Source of the DNA: Bacillota bacterium
Lineage (GTDB): Bacteria > Bacillota > Clostridia > Acetivibrionales > DSM-1351
NCBI GenBank assembly: GCA_023393115.1
Contig: JAEWMS010000036.1
Coordinates: 1 to 59,415 of the forward strand
Reading direction: 5' to 3'
Length of the DNA: 59,415 bases
This document shows, piece after piece, positions 26,069-35,239 of this stretch; position 1 is the first letter of the stretch, and the number at the start of each line of letters is the position of its first letter. Under the pieces are notes generated by a model. It saw only the letters and a list, made by a program, of their open reading frames with translations. It did no database searches and was not told where the DNA came from. The translations under genes and the position numbers were made by a program.

Positions 26069-27238
26069 TCAGATTCCTTTTAGTTGTTTCCTTTTGCTGA
26101 GGACAAGGGTAATTGAAATTATTGCTACTGCAAATCCAAGCTCTATGAGCATATAGGAAACTATAGGACTTAAATTATCCAAATTGAATACCGTCAAATC
26201 ACCTATGGCTTTGTTAGCTTTAATATACCAGTAGGTTGGCAAAAACCTTGCCATTGCGAGAACATTTTCACCCAGCATTTCCTGTGGTACGAATACACCC
26301 GTCAAAAAACACATTCCGAGAGACAGTATATTTGAAATACCAGATTGAGCGTTTCTGCTCTTAATAAGTATTCCAACCAGGAAGCTGATACTAAGGATAG
26401 TTATTGTTATAATCAATGAATTTATACAGAAATATAAAGTATTCAGCTTAAATACATCATCCCTGTAAAGGATAAAACTTAATATAATCAGTATTGCCCA
26501 ACAAGCTAATGAGTAGATAATGTTGCCAAGTAAAATTTGAATATTAAGAGAAGTATTACTTACAGGAGAGCACAGATTCCGTCTCCTCAGCTTTAGGTCA
26601 TTGAATACCATCATAATGGAACTGACACCTAGGATGATAATGTTAAGCATTATATAAGGAGAATAGTTATAGAAGTACTCCAGTGAACTGGTTTCCTCAA
26701 CTTTTCCTTCCGAGGTCTTCATTTTTACGTCTGTTTCGATATCCAGGTCCTTCTTGATATTTTTAACCAACTCTTCCTGTGATATATTTTTCAGGTTTTT
26801 AACATAAAGATCCGCAGAATTCAGGTATTTGTTTATAAGTATATCTGTATAAATACCACTTACGGAGCCTGAAACAACCGTCTTGTCTAAAACTACCGTT
26901 TTTCCTGACATAAAGTCTTCTGTGAAGCCGGCAGGTATTTTTGCTATATACTCAACCTCTCTGAAAAACAGTGCATCCTGCAAATCCTCGGTATTATTGT
27001 CAAGCTCAACAAAATTTGAATGGTCTGCCAGGTAATCCTTAAGTCCTTCTGTTAATACAGTATCCTGGCCTTCATTTATAAAAGCCACCTTTGCTTTGGA
27101 TTGGGTAAAAGTATCAACATTATTGTCATTGCCCATATAAGTGAATAATATGGCAAGGGCCAGAAATACTATTACATATATTGATAATTGCAAGCTTTGT
27201 TTCTTTATTATTCTAAAGTATGTTTTAAATATAATCAT
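26069..27238 (-). CDS. ABC-2 type exporter permease (second)
   Basis: 389 residues. One N-terminal membrane segment (20-34), a large extracytoplasmic region (about 40-180, with VAFINEGQDTVLTEGL) and five C-terminal segments form the ABC-2 permease layout. It starts within the end of the preceding permease gene (14-base overlap, translational coupling; RBS GAGGAGG). Together with 27225-28385 and the ATPase it forms a complete exporter, likely for a drug, lipid or peptide; the substrate cannot be read from sequence. Confidence 0.88.
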   Translation of the reverse strand: MIIFKTYFRIIKKQSLQLSIYVIVFLALAILFTYMGNDNNVDTFTQSKAKVAFINEGQDTVLTEGLKDYLADHSNFVELDNNTEDLQDALFFREVEYIAKIPAGFTEDFMSGKTVVLDKTVVSGSVSGIYTDILINKYLNSADLYVKNLKNISQEELVKNIKKDLDIETDVKMKTSEGKVEETSSLEYFYNYSPYIMLNIIILGVSSIMMVFNDLKLRRRNLCSPVSNTSLNIQILLGNIIYSLACWAILIILSFILYRDDVFKLNTLYFCINSLIITITILSISFLVGILIKSRNAQSGISNILSLGMCFLTGVFVPQEMLGENVLAMARFLPTYWYIKANKAIGDLTVFNLDNLSPIVSYMLIELGFAVAIISITLVLSKRKQLKGI

Positions 27239-28385
27239 ATCTCTGCCTCCTCATTACTAAATAGGTTACAAGGCAGAACAAGACAGTAAATCCGCTCAGC
27301 AAACCTATGTTAACGAAAAATCTTGTGTGCGTGTCATAGTAGTATAATGCATAGAACGCATCTGTTACCAGCGACACCGGGTTAATATAGGCCAGTATCG
27401 GAACATGTTTCTGAACAATGTATTTCATCTTGTCAAACATCATTCCTGACAGAAACGAGGCCGTCATGGTAGAAACAATAAGGATAGCTGTCTTTAATCC
27501 CTCTCCCTTTTTATTTATTACACTAATTAAAGCTCCAAAGCTTATTCCGCATGCGCATCCTATAAAACAGGTCAATAATATTAACGCCGTTTGATTTCCG
27601 AAATCTATTTTTAGTCCAAAAATAAGATAGATCATCAAAAGTATAATTTCAGTAAAAGAAATCAACAGACCCGCCAGCATTCCTGCAGTCAGAACTTTTA
27701 GCTTATGCACCGGAGCAACATTGAGTCTTGCAGCTCTTTTTGATAAATTAGCCTGAGTGTCGGTTACCTCTTTTAGTCCAAAGAAGGCACCGTAAAAGCA
27801 GGCCATGGCTATTAAGGTATAGAAATAATTTACTGTGATATCAGGTTTATCCTGTGTTCCAATCAGAACTTCTCTTGTAAACACGGAATTACTTTGCAGA
27901 TCTTCTGCAAGCCCGTTTTGAAGAGCTGTAGGCTTCTGTTGTACAATACTGAAAACTGTACTTCCAGTTTGACTGTACTGATCGAATATCTCTTTTATGA
28001 TGGTTTGATCAAACCCGGACTTCTTTACTGTTAGACCAACTGGATTGCCATAGGTGATATATCCCACAACCTCGTTGTTATCAAGCATCTTTTCAGCTTG
28101 CTCTTTGGTTACCACTTTTGCGTTAAAAAGCTGTTTACCGCTGTTATTGTCGGCAATCTCTCCGGAATGCTGTTCAATAAAATCTCTGAATTCTTTATTT
28201 TTTTGGTACTGTTCATCATTTACTACTGCTATACTTACAACATTAAAATTCTCCGATTTAGTAAGGTTGGAAAACGCCATATTGAAAAAGGTGGCTAGAA
28301 TCAACGGAAATATTAATGTCCAGAACACTAATGACTTATCACGTACTATACATTTCAATCTGTTAAAAAATATATTAATAAACAT
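27225..28385 (-). CDS. ABC-2 type exporter permease (first)
   Basis: 386 residues. Same layout as the following permease: an N-terminal membrane helix (FWTLIFPLILATFFNMAF), an extracytoplasmic domain starting VVSIAVVNDEQY, and five C-terminal membrane segments including AMACFYGAFFGLKEVTDTQ. GGAGGGGGG RBS. It lies 16 bases after the ATPase gene. The two permeases probably form a heterodimer. Confidence 0.88.
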   Translation of the reverse strand: MFINIFFNRLKCIVRDKSLVFWTLIFPLILATFFNMAFSNLTKSENFNVVSIAVVNDEQYQKNKEFRDFIEQHSGEIADNNSGKQLFNAKVVTKEQAEKMLDNNEVVGYITYGNPVGLTVKKSGFDQTIIKEIFDQYSQTGSTVFSIVQQKPTALQNGLAEDLQSNSVFTREVLIGTQDKPDITVNYFYTLIAMACFYGAFFGLKEVTDTQANLSKRAARLNVAPVHKLKVLTAGMLAGLLISFTEIILLMIYLIFGLKIDFGNQTALILLTCFIGCACGISFGALISVINKKGEGLKTAILIVSTMTASFLSGMMFDKMKYIVQKHVPILAYINPVSLVTDAFYALYYYDTHTRFFVNIGLLSGFTVLFCLVTYLVMRRQRYDYI

Positions 28386-28401
28386 TATACGTCCCCCCTC
28401 C

Positions 28402-29334
28402 TCAGTCTCGGAGATCCTTCCCTGTTATTTCGAGGAAGACATCATTAAGTGTCGGCATTTCAGAGTATACCCTCCCGAAGGACATATTGTTATCTTTAAA
28501 ATAGTCCAGAAGGGTGGTAAGGTTGTGTTTTCCCTTGTTGTATTTGATTGAAAGAACTCTGTTATTGTATTCCAAACTGTTAATGTTGGGTAGCTGTTTT
28601 ATTTCATCTATCTTATTGTTATCCAGTCCGAATATCTCAACTGAGATTGTCTCTCCCAGCTTTATCATCGCTTTAAGCTCATCCTTGCTGCCCATGGCAA
28701 TTACCTTGCCCTTATCCATGATCATAATCCTGCTGCAGAGCTGCTCAACTTCCTCCATGTAGTGGGAGGTGTATATTATGGTGGCTCCCTCTTCATTCAG
28801 TTTTTTTATTCCGTCAAGGATGTTGTTTCTGCTTTGAGGGTCGACTGCAACTGTTGGTTCATCAAGTATAACAAGCTTAGGCTTATGGGCTATACCACAG
28901 GCGATATTTAAACGTCTCAGCAAGCCACCGCTGAGTTTCTTCGGGTAAAATTTCCGGAATTCATTTAGGGCTACAAAGTCAATGGCTTCTTCAACTAACT
29001 TTTTACGTTTCTCCTTGTCATTAACATATAGACTGCAGAAGTAGTTTATATTCTCGTATACAGTCAGTTCTTCAAAAACTGCAACGTCCTGCATTATAAT
29101 CCCAATATCGCGCTTGATATCATAGGCATCAGGTGCCATAGGCTTTTCGAAAAGTTTTATTTCTCCCTTGTCATAACCCAGAAGCGAAAGAATGCAGTTT
29201 ATTGCTGTGGTCTTTCCGGAACCATTTGGTCCAAGAAGTCCGAATATTTCGCCTTCTTTTACATCGAAGGATAGGTGGTCCAGAGCTACCAACTCTCCGT
29301 ATCTCTTCACTAAATTTTTTACACTTAAAATCAT
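28402..29334 (-). CDS. ABC exporter ATP-binding protein
   Basis: 310 residues. Walker A GPNGSGKTTA near 38, Q-loop in IGIIMQD, signature LSGGLLRRL, Walker B LVILDEPTV and switch His in YTSHYMEEV. The C-terminal extension (about 220-310) is typical of drug and lipid ABC-2 exporters. GGAGG eight bases before ATG at 29334 selects this start over the ATG at 29349, which forms part of the RBS. First gene of the three-gene exporter operon. Confidence 0.95.
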   Translation of the reverse strand: MILSVKNLVKRYGELVALDHLSFDVKEGEIFGLLGPNGSGKTTAINCILSLLGYDKGEIKLFEKPMAPDAYDIKRDIGIIMQDVAVFEELTVYENINYFCSLYVNDKEKRKKLVEEAIDFVALNEFRKFYPKKLSGGLLRRLNIACGIAHKPKLVILDEPTVAVDPQSRNNILDGIKKLNEEGATIIYTSHYMEEVEQLCSRIMIMDKGKVIAMGSKDELKAMIKLGETISVEIFGLDNNKIDEIKQLPNINSLEYNNRVLSIKYNKGKHNLTTLLDYFKDNNMSFGRVYSEMPTLNDVFLEITGKDLRD

Positions 29335-29482
29335 AATCCAAACCTCCATATATAGCCGACGCCTGATATAAATACCTTCGTCGGAAATTTTTCAAGAATT
29401 ACCTTACAATAATATTCTACATATTCCGGCTGTCATACTTAAGTGTCTGGAATCAGAAGTCAATGTGACAATTGTCATATTT

Positions 29483-30325
29483 TTATACTAAAAAAGTGAA
29501 GCCATACTTTTCAAAAACAGCTTTAGCTTCACTGCCATAGAGAAACTCCGTAAACCCTTTAGCCTGTTCCGGATTTCTGCTTCCTTTTATGACTGTGGCA
29601 GGATAGTAAATGGGTTTATGAGATCCTTCGGGTGCAGCTGCAGCAACTTTTACCTTATCAGAAATGTTTGCATCTGTTAAATAGACTATACCGGCATCTA
29701 CATTACCAGTTTCCACCCAGGTTAAAACTTCCTTTACATTATTTCCGTACACAGCCTTTTCCTTCACTTGCTTTAAGATGTCGAGATTTGTTAAAACCTC
29801 TTCAGCATATTGGCCTACCGGTACACCCTTGGGTTCACCAAGACCAATTTGCTTCACCTTCTCCGACGCAAGGTCCTTAAAGTCAATATTTAGGGCTGAA
29901 TCCTTCGGAACAATCAAAACAACCTGATTTTCCAAAAAGTTTTTTCGTGTTTCCTGTATAATCAGCCCTTTTTCCTCCAGTGCATCCATTTGCTTGACAG
30001 CAGCAGAAATAAATACGTCTACATCAGCTCCATTTTCTATTTGCTGCTGAAGTGTTCCCGAGGCTCCGAAGGAAAATGTCAACTTAACGTTTTTGTTTGA
30101 CTCTTGGTAAGCTGTTTTTATTTCTTCCAGTGCATCCTTTAAGCTGGATGCGGCAGCCACAGTTAATTCAACTGTCTTAGCCTCCTTTTGGGTATCCTCT
30201 GTACTTTTTACTGAGGTCTGCTCTGAAGCCTCTCCACAGCCCGAAAATAGACTTATCGATAATAGAATTATCCCTAATAAAATTATAACCAGTAGTTTGT
30301 TTGTAGTTTTTTCTAATCTTTCCAT
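29483..30325 (-). CDS. modA: Molybdate-type ABC substrate-binding lipoprotein
   Basis: 280 residues. A lipoprotein signal ends in the lipobox LFSGC (Cys about residue 30). A ModA-type periplasmic-binding fold follows, with the oxyanion-binding opening TVAAASSLKDALEEI and SFGASGTLQQQIENGADVD, then VPVGQYAEEVL. GGAGG at GACAGGAGGCTAAT sets ATG 30325. No modB or modC lies beside it, so it is an orphan within this window. Molybdate or tungstate is the likely ligand by family. Confidence 0.9.
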   Translation of the reverse strand: MERLEKTTNKLLVIILLGIILLSISLFSGCGEASEQTSVKSTEDTQKEAKTVELTVAAASSLKDALEEIKTAYQESNKNVKLTFSFGASGTLQQQIENGADVDVFISAAVKQMDALEEKGLIIQETRKNFLENQVVLIVPKDSALNIDFKDLASEKVKQIGLGEPKGVPVGQYAEEVLTNLDILKQVKEKAVYGNNVKEVLTWVETGNVDAGIVYLTDANISDKVKVAAAAPEGSHKPIYYPATVIKGSRNPEQAKGFTEFLYGSEAKAVFEKYGFTFLV

Positions 30326-30422
30326 ATTAGCCTCCTGTCTCATATTCTATTTTTTAAGTACTTAAATTGTCTTGCTCCAGGTGTTGGCTTGTGTAAATGG
30401 CATCCTTTCTTGGATTAACATA

Positions 30423-30462
30423 AAAGATGAGTCTATAACCCGTAGGTTATAAGCTCATCTTT
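30423..30462. other. Strong hairpin upstream of modA
   Basis: AAAGATGAG-TC-TATAACC / GGTTATA-AG-CTCATCTTT around CGTA. On the minus strand it is followed by only TTTTA, so it is at best a weak terminator or attenuator in the modA leader. It does not match the Moco riboswitch pattern as I know it. The rest of 30344-30780 shows nothing I recognise. Confidence 0.6.
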
Positions 30463-30780
30463 GAGACCGGCCAGTCATTTTAACATTAATTACCTTTTAT
30501 TTTGACCTGAAAGCACTTAAATTTTATTTCTCTAATTGTACCACCAAAACTTTATATTTAATATCAAGTATTTTTACAGTTATTCATTTGTGGTAAACCT
30601 TTTTGCTGTACATATTTTACAACTACTATAAAAGTTTTGTAATTGACTTGGTCCATAATCTTAAATATAAACATATTATGTTACTAGCCTCAGTCTTTCA
30701 GAAGCCATCATAAGTAATCACCAACCATTTACTTGCAACACTACTTTCAATAAAAATAAAACATTCAAGGAGTTGTATAC

Positions 30781-31800
30781 ATGAAAAAAGCTTTAATAAC
30801 AGGAATAACCGGTCAGGATGGTTCATACCTCTCTGAGTTTTTGCTGGATAAAGGTTACGAAGTACACGGTATTATCCGACGGAGTAGTACAGAAAATACA
30901 GGAAGAATTGATCATCTACTGCAGAGCGCAGACAATAGCAACCGCTTCTTTGTACATTATGGCGATTTAACCGACACCGGAAGTGTAACCAAATTAATAT
31001 ATCAGCTTCAGCCTGATGAAGTTTACAATCTTGGTGCTCAGAGCCATGTCAAGGTATCCTTTGACGTACCTGAATATACCTCTGACGCTAACGGTCTGGG
31101 TACACTTAGACTGCTGGACTGTATAAGGGAAATTAAGCCTGACATCAAATTTTACCAAGCCTCCTCCAGCGAATTATTCGGTAAGGTACAGGAGGTGCCA
31201 CAAAAGGAAAGCACACCCTTTTATCCTCGAAGCCCCTATGCCGCTGCAAAGCTCTACGCTTACTGGATAACTGTAAACTACAGAGAAGCCTACGGTCTGT
31301 TTGCATGTAACGGTATTCTTTTCAACCATGAATCCCCCAGAAGAGGAGAAAATTTTGTAACCAGAAAAATTACCCTTGGAATTTCTAATATTTTAAAGGG
31401 AAAACAGGATAAGCTTGTGCTGGGCAACCTTGATGCCAAAAGAGATTGGGGTTACGCCGGAGATTATGTTGAAGCGATGTGGCTAATATTGCAGCAGCCT
31501 TTACCCGAGGATTTTGTAATAGCTACAGGTGAGACGCATACTGTAAGGGAATTTTGTGAGTTGGCCTTTAAACATGTAGGGATCAACCTAAAATGGGAAG
31601 GGCAGGGTGTCACCGAGAGAGCTATAGACACGAGTACGGGCAAAGAATTGATTAGTGTGAGCGGCCAGTTTTTCCGCCCCACAGAAGTAGATCTTTTGCT
31701 GGGTGACCCAACAAAGGCAAAAAGCCGGCTCAACTGGACTCAAAAGGTATCCTTTGAGGATTTGGTTAAATTGATGGTGGAAAGCGACCTCAAAGGTTAA
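30781..31800 (+). CDS. gmd: GDP-mannose 4,6-dehydratase
   Basis: Converts GDP-D-mannose to GDP-4-keto-6-deoxy-D-mannose with bound NADP+. 339 residues of an extended SDR: TGITGQDGSYLSEFL (8-22), GDLTDTGSV, the catalytic SSSELFG and Tyr-x3-Lys in YPRSPYAAAKLY, and the GMD-specific FNHESPRRGENFVTRKI. RBS AAGGAG before ATG. First gene of the gmd-fcl pair. GDP-mannose would come from the manC product at 52811-53884. Confidence 0.97.
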   Translation: MKKALITGITGQDGSYLSEFLLDKGYEVHGIIRRSSTENTGRIDHLLQSADNSNRFFVHYGDLTDTGSVTKLIYQLQPDEVYNLGAQSHVKVSFDVPEYTSDANGLGTLRLLDCIREIKPDIKFYQASSSELFGKVQEVPQKESTPFYPRSPYAAAKLYAYWITVNYREAYGLFACNGILFNHESPRRGENFVTRKITLGISNILKGKQDKLVLGNLDAKRDWGYAGDYVEAMWLILQQPLPEDFVIATGETHTVREFCELAFKHVGINLKWEGQGVTERAIDTSTGKELISVSGQFFRPTEVDLLLGDPTKAKSRLNWTQKVSFEDLVKLMVESDLKG

Positions 31801-31835
31801 CAGAGTCAGATTTATGTCATTACAGGGGGGTTAAT

Positions 31836-32765
31836 ATGAATAAGGACAGTAAAATATATGTTGCCGGACATACGGGTATGGTGGGATCAGCCCTGATCCG
31901 GTGTCTGGAACGCAACGCTTATGATAATCTTTTATATAGAACACATACTGAATTGGATCTGACAGACCAAACTTCCACTGAAGACTTTTTCAGAGCCGAA
32001 AAACCCGAATATGTATTTATAGCTGCGGCAAAGGTTGGAGGTATATATGCCAACAACACTTTTCCCGCAGACTTTATAATGGAAAATATGTTAATGGAGT
32101 GCAACCTTATAAAAAGCTCCTATAAATATGGTGTTAAAAAACTGATGTTTCTGGGAAGTTCCTGCATCTACCCTAAAACCTGCCCGCAACCAATTAAAGA
32201 GGAATATTTGCTTACAGGGCCCCTTGAACCCACAAATGAAGCCTATGCTTTAGCAAAAATATCAGGTATAAAAATGTGTCAGTCCTACAATAGACAATAT
32301 GGCACAAGCTTTATATGTGCAATGCCGGCAAGCCTGTACGGAATAAACGACAGATTTGATTTATACAACGCTCATGTAATTCCATCCATGATTATTAAGC
32401 TGCACAAGGCAAAACTTGATAATAGTCCCAACGTTGAACTCTGGGGAACAGGTACTCCTTTGAGAGAATTTCTTTACGTTGATGATATGGCCGAAGCCTG
32501 CCTGAATTTAATGCTGACCTATGAAGGCAATGACTTTGTAAATATCGGTTCGGGTAAAGAAATAAGCATCAGGGAATTGGCAGAAACCCTTAAAAAGGTC
32601 ATCGGTTATAATGGCGAGCTTATTTTTGATACAACAAAGCCCGACGGTACTCCCAGAAGGGTGCTTGATAATACAAAAATTCAGGAGACCGGCTGGAGGC
32701 CCAAAATTGAAATAGAGGAAGGTTTGCGCCGGGAATATGATTACTATTTAAAGATTTCACACTAA
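31836..32765 (+). CDS. fcl: GDP-L-fucose synthase
   Basis: Epimerises and reduces the GMD product to GDP-L-fucose. 309 residues. GHTGMVGSAL (11-20), FLGSSCIYPKTCPQPI and Tyr-x3-Lys in TNEAYALAKISGIKMC are specific to GDP-fucose synthase. Strong RBS (ACAGGGGGGTTAAT). It lies 35 bases after gmd in the same transcript. The product is the donor expected by the four NodZ-like transferases in this window. Confidence 0.97.
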   Translation: MNKDSKIYVAGHTGMVGSALIRCLERNAYDNLLYRTHTELDLTDQTSTEDFFRAEKPEYVFIAAAKVGGIYANNTFPADFIMENMLMECNLIKSSYKYGVKKLMFLGSSCIYPKTCPQPIKEEYLLTGPLEPTNEAYALAKISGIKMCQSYNRQYGTSFICAMPASLYGINDRFDLYNAHVIPSMIIKLHKAKLDNSPNVELWGTGTPLREFLYVDDMAEACLNLMLTYEGNDFVNIGSGKEISIRELAETLKKVIGYNGELIFDTTKPDGTPRRVLDNTKIQETGWRPKIEIEEGLRREYDYYLKISH

Positions 32766-32790
32766 TATATGATAACAATAAAAAGGCAGA

Positions 32791-32816
32791 GGGCAGTTCC
32801 CGAAAGGGGACTGCCC
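32791..32816. terminator. Terminator between fcl and the DivIVA-like gene
   Basis: GGGCAGT-CCC / GGGG-ACTGCCC hairpin with a GAAA-type loop. On the minus strand it is followed a few bases later by TTTTTA, so it serves the minus gene best. Confidence 0.65.
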
Positions 32817-32880
32817 AATATTAAACCTTTAACATTACCAGTTTAATCTTTTTGACGTTTCTAAGTAAAAAATCAATTAA

Positions 32881-33333
32881 CTAATCAATGGATATCTGGT
32901 TAAGAACATCCATCTGAGCCTGAAGAAGCACCTCGGTTTTCTTTTTAAACGTAAATATCTCTGTCTTTATCTCCTCAAGCTTGCCTTTAGCTCTTACAAT
33001 CTCCTGATTAGCCGTTTCCAAAAGCTTGCTGGCATTTACCTCGGCTTCATTCGTGATAAGTCTTGCTTTTTCACATGCATTTACTTTTATTTGTTCACTT
33101 GTATGCTGAGCAACCAAAATTGAGTGTTGGAGTGATTCTTCAAGCATTTTATAGTGCTGTATTGCTTCATTCAGACTGTTTATCCTGACCTTCATTTCTT
33201 CATTTTCTTTTACAACTCTTGAGTAATCTTCATTAATTAAAGTGAGTAAATTATCAACCTGTTTTTTGTTATAGCCATCCAGAATCGATCTTTTGAGACA
33301 AATACTTCTTAATTCCTCAGGGGTATAATTCAT
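32881..33333 (-). CDS. DivIVA-domain coiled-coil protein
   Basis: 150 residues. The N-terminus (MNYTPEELRSICLKRSILDGYNKKQVDNLL, shown here in part as YNKKQVDNLLTLINEDY) has the DivIVA/GpsB lipid-binding domain pattern. A long coiled coil covers about 30-135. DivIVA relatives bind curved membranes at poles or septa and position other proteins. The start was placed at ATG 33333 because AGGAG lies eight bases upstream; a GTG three codons earlier is too close to it. Single gene. The specific role is unknown. Confidence 0.75.
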   Translation of the reverse strand: MNYTPEELRSICLKRSILDGYNKKQVDNLLTLINEDYSRVVKENEEMKVRINSLNEAIQHYKMLEESLQHSILVAQHTSEQIKVNACEKARLITNEAEVNASKLLETANQEIVRAKGKLEEIKTEIFTFKKKTEVLLQAQMDVLNQISID

Positions 33334-33425
33334 ACGTCCCACTCCTAATCTTCTCTCATACTAAATATATATTCTTAAATAATAAATATATTCTGAAAAC
33401 CAGTTTATATGACTCAAAGTATTTC

Positions 33426-34331
33426 TTAAATCCATTTTGTTCCTATAGGCATAATGTCTCTGTCCTTCACCGGAATTCTGAAGTTACTGAAATCTCTTGT
33501 GGCAAGCATGTCGGATAAGGCTTTAGCCCATAACGCATAATTTATGTAAGCATAAAATCTTGCCCTATCAAGGTACGGAACAATATTTTTGTAGAATCTG
33601 CTCATTCTTTTTATAAAGGACTCTCCATAATTATCCAGGAGAATTGCTATATCATAGGCAGGATCGCCTATACCTGACAAACCAAAATCGATAATTCCAC
33701 TGATCCGGTTTATATTTTTATTATAAATAATATGGTATGGAGATAAATCTCCATGAATAAGTGCCGGTTTAAAATCTATAAACTTCTCATTTTCATGCAG
33801 GGGTTTAAAAATCTGCCTGAAGTATTCCTTTGAGTAGCTATCACAATACGGGAATACCTTTCTTTCAATTTCCTCACATTTTATCAGCCACTCTTCCTGT
33901 GTTGTAGGCAACTGGCATTCTGCTATTTTATTGGAGCTATCTCCCTTTATGGGTATGGAATGCAGCTGATTCAAAAAATCTGCCAATTGTTCTGCAATCA
34001 TATCCTGTGCCCTGCTTCCCAGCTGCAACAGAGCATTTCTGTACAAAGGCTCTCCTCTTATATAACTGAATCGGCCAATCCCTTTTTCAATAAGTTCAGC
34101 CCTCGGTACAGTAATCAAAAATTTTCTTCCAATGGTATTGATTACATTGACTTCATTATCTATATATCCGACACTCCAATCATACCGTGCAAACTTGAAA
34201 ACATCCTTTTCATTAACAATAACAATATCCCCATGCTTTCCATCGGTAAAATTGCATTCCATCTTGTCAATTGCAAATTGAGGATATTTACTTTTAATAT
34301 AGCTAAAATACTTTGTTTCCTTGGTATCCAT
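33426..34331 (-). CDS. Aminoglycoside phosphotransferase-family kinase
   Basis: 301 residues of the APH/choline-kinase fold. The Brenner motif is IHGDLSPYHIIYN (about 193-205, catalytic Asp) and the metal-binding motif is IIDFGLSGIGDPAYDIA (about 212-228). The N-terminal lobe is short. RBS GGAGGAGTATA. Family members phosphorylate aminoglycosides, macrolides, choline or sugars, so resistance cannot be concluded. Single gene, convergent with nothing and divergent from the Lys-rich secreted protein. Confidence 0.85.
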   Translation of the reverse strand: MDTKETKYFSYIKSKYPQFAIDKMECNFTDGKHGDIVIVNEKDVFKFARYDWSVGYIDNEVNVINTIGRKFLITVPRAELIEKGIGRFSYIRGEPLYRNALLQLGSRAQDMIAEQLADFLNQLHSIPIKGDSSNKIAECQLPTTQEEWLIKCEEIERKVFPYCDSYSKEYFRQIFKPLHENEKFIDFKPALIHGDLSPYHIIYNKNINRISGIIDFGLSGIGDPAYDIAILLDNYGESFIKRMSRFYKNIVPYLDRARFYAYINYALWAKALSDMLATRDFSNFRIPVKDRDIMPIGTKWI

Positions 34332-34488
34332 TATACTCCTCCAAAATAATGAATTATTACTGGGTACTTATACCAATGATATATAGTACGAAATTCCTTG
34401 GAAAAGTGGAACAATAATTAAAAAAAAAGGCACCCCCCTCATTTTGTCTTTCTCTGTCGAAATATATGTTAGAAAGGGAGGTTATACT

Positions 34489-35133
34489 ATGAGAAAAAAA
34501 TCACATAAAGCATTGGCACTTATCACCGCAATAGCTCTAATATCATCAATGCCCTTTGCAGTATCTGCAAAAAATCAAAATGCTACCGGCAAAAATGATA
34601 TCAAGCTAGAAGCCAAAACCGAGAAAAACAACGTAATTAAGGCTGATAAAAAGGTCGAGAAAAGGGATAACATAAAGCCTGAGAAAAAACCCGAAAAGAA
34701 AGCTGTGAAGGACCCCAATATTGAAAAGCTTAATAATATTAATAAAAAAGTAGTAAGTATTGAAGTTGATTATAATAAGTTGTCTAAAGAAATGAATTCC
34801 TATATAACTGCCAATATTACAACCGGTTCGGCAATCACCACAACAAACTCGGCTGCAACAACCTCCGGTACTGCGGTTTCAACTACGGGTTCCGCAAAAA
34901 AAATTGGTGGACCAAAAATTAAAGAGTCAAGCCTTAAAGGCTTTGTAAATAGTTACAAAGGTAAATTGAACGCATTATCCAATAGGATAAAAGCAGCTGA
35001 AAAGAGTTTAGCTTCATTAAAAGCAGATAAAACGAACGAGAATTATAACCAAATTATAAGCCAAATTAACGATCTAAAAAAGAAAATACAGGCAGACACA
35101 AAATTGCTAAACAGTTTTATCCCTAAAAAGTAA
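34489..35133 (+). CDS. Lys-rich secreted protein of unknown function
   Basis: 214 residues. The signal peptide (LALITAIALISSMPFAVSA) is followed by a strongly basic stretch (about 25-80, many Lys with Glu and Asp). Then come a helical segment, a Thr/Ser/Ala-rich linker (about 112-142, ITTTNSAATTSGTAVSTTGS) and a C-terminal coiled coil (about 145-210). GGGAGG sets ATG 34489. No enzyme motif is seen. The Thr/Ser-rich linker is the kind of segment that can be O-glycosylated, and the gene sits inside the fucosylation locus, but any link is inference. Confidence 0.75.
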   Translation: MRKKSHKALALITAIALISSMPFAVSAKNQNATGKNDIKLEAKTEKNNVIKADKKVEKRDNIKPEKKPEKKAVKDPNIEKLNNINKKVVSIEVDYNKLSKEMNSYITANITTGSAITTTNSAATTSGTAVSTTGSAKKIGGPKIKESSLKGFVNSYKGKLNALSNRIKAAEKSLASLKADKTNENYNQIISQINDLKKKIQADTKLLNSFIPKK

Positions 35134-35186
35134 GCAATCCTATTTAATCAAATCCTTAACCAAAGGTGGTAAATCCTATTTGGTCG

Positions 35187-35219
35187 GGCCCAGTATGACA
35201 TTATTCGTCACGCTGGGCC
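35187..35219. terminator. Bidirectional terminator between convergent genes
   Basis: GGCCCAG / CTGGGCC stem with an inner TGAC/GTCA helix, followed by TTTCCTT on the plus strand. It separates the Lys-rich protein gene from the first transferase gene. Confidence 0.85.
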
Positions 35220-35239
35220 TTTCCTTCTTCTGAGCAATT

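Noticed and set aside
30344..30780. A Moco or tungstate riboswitch before modA
   Set aside because: Only one simple hairpin is present and the conserved multi-helix core is missing.
33426..34331. An aminoglycoside resistance gene
   Set aside because: Only the general APH kinase motifs are visible; many members act on other substrates and no close known resistance sequence was recognised.
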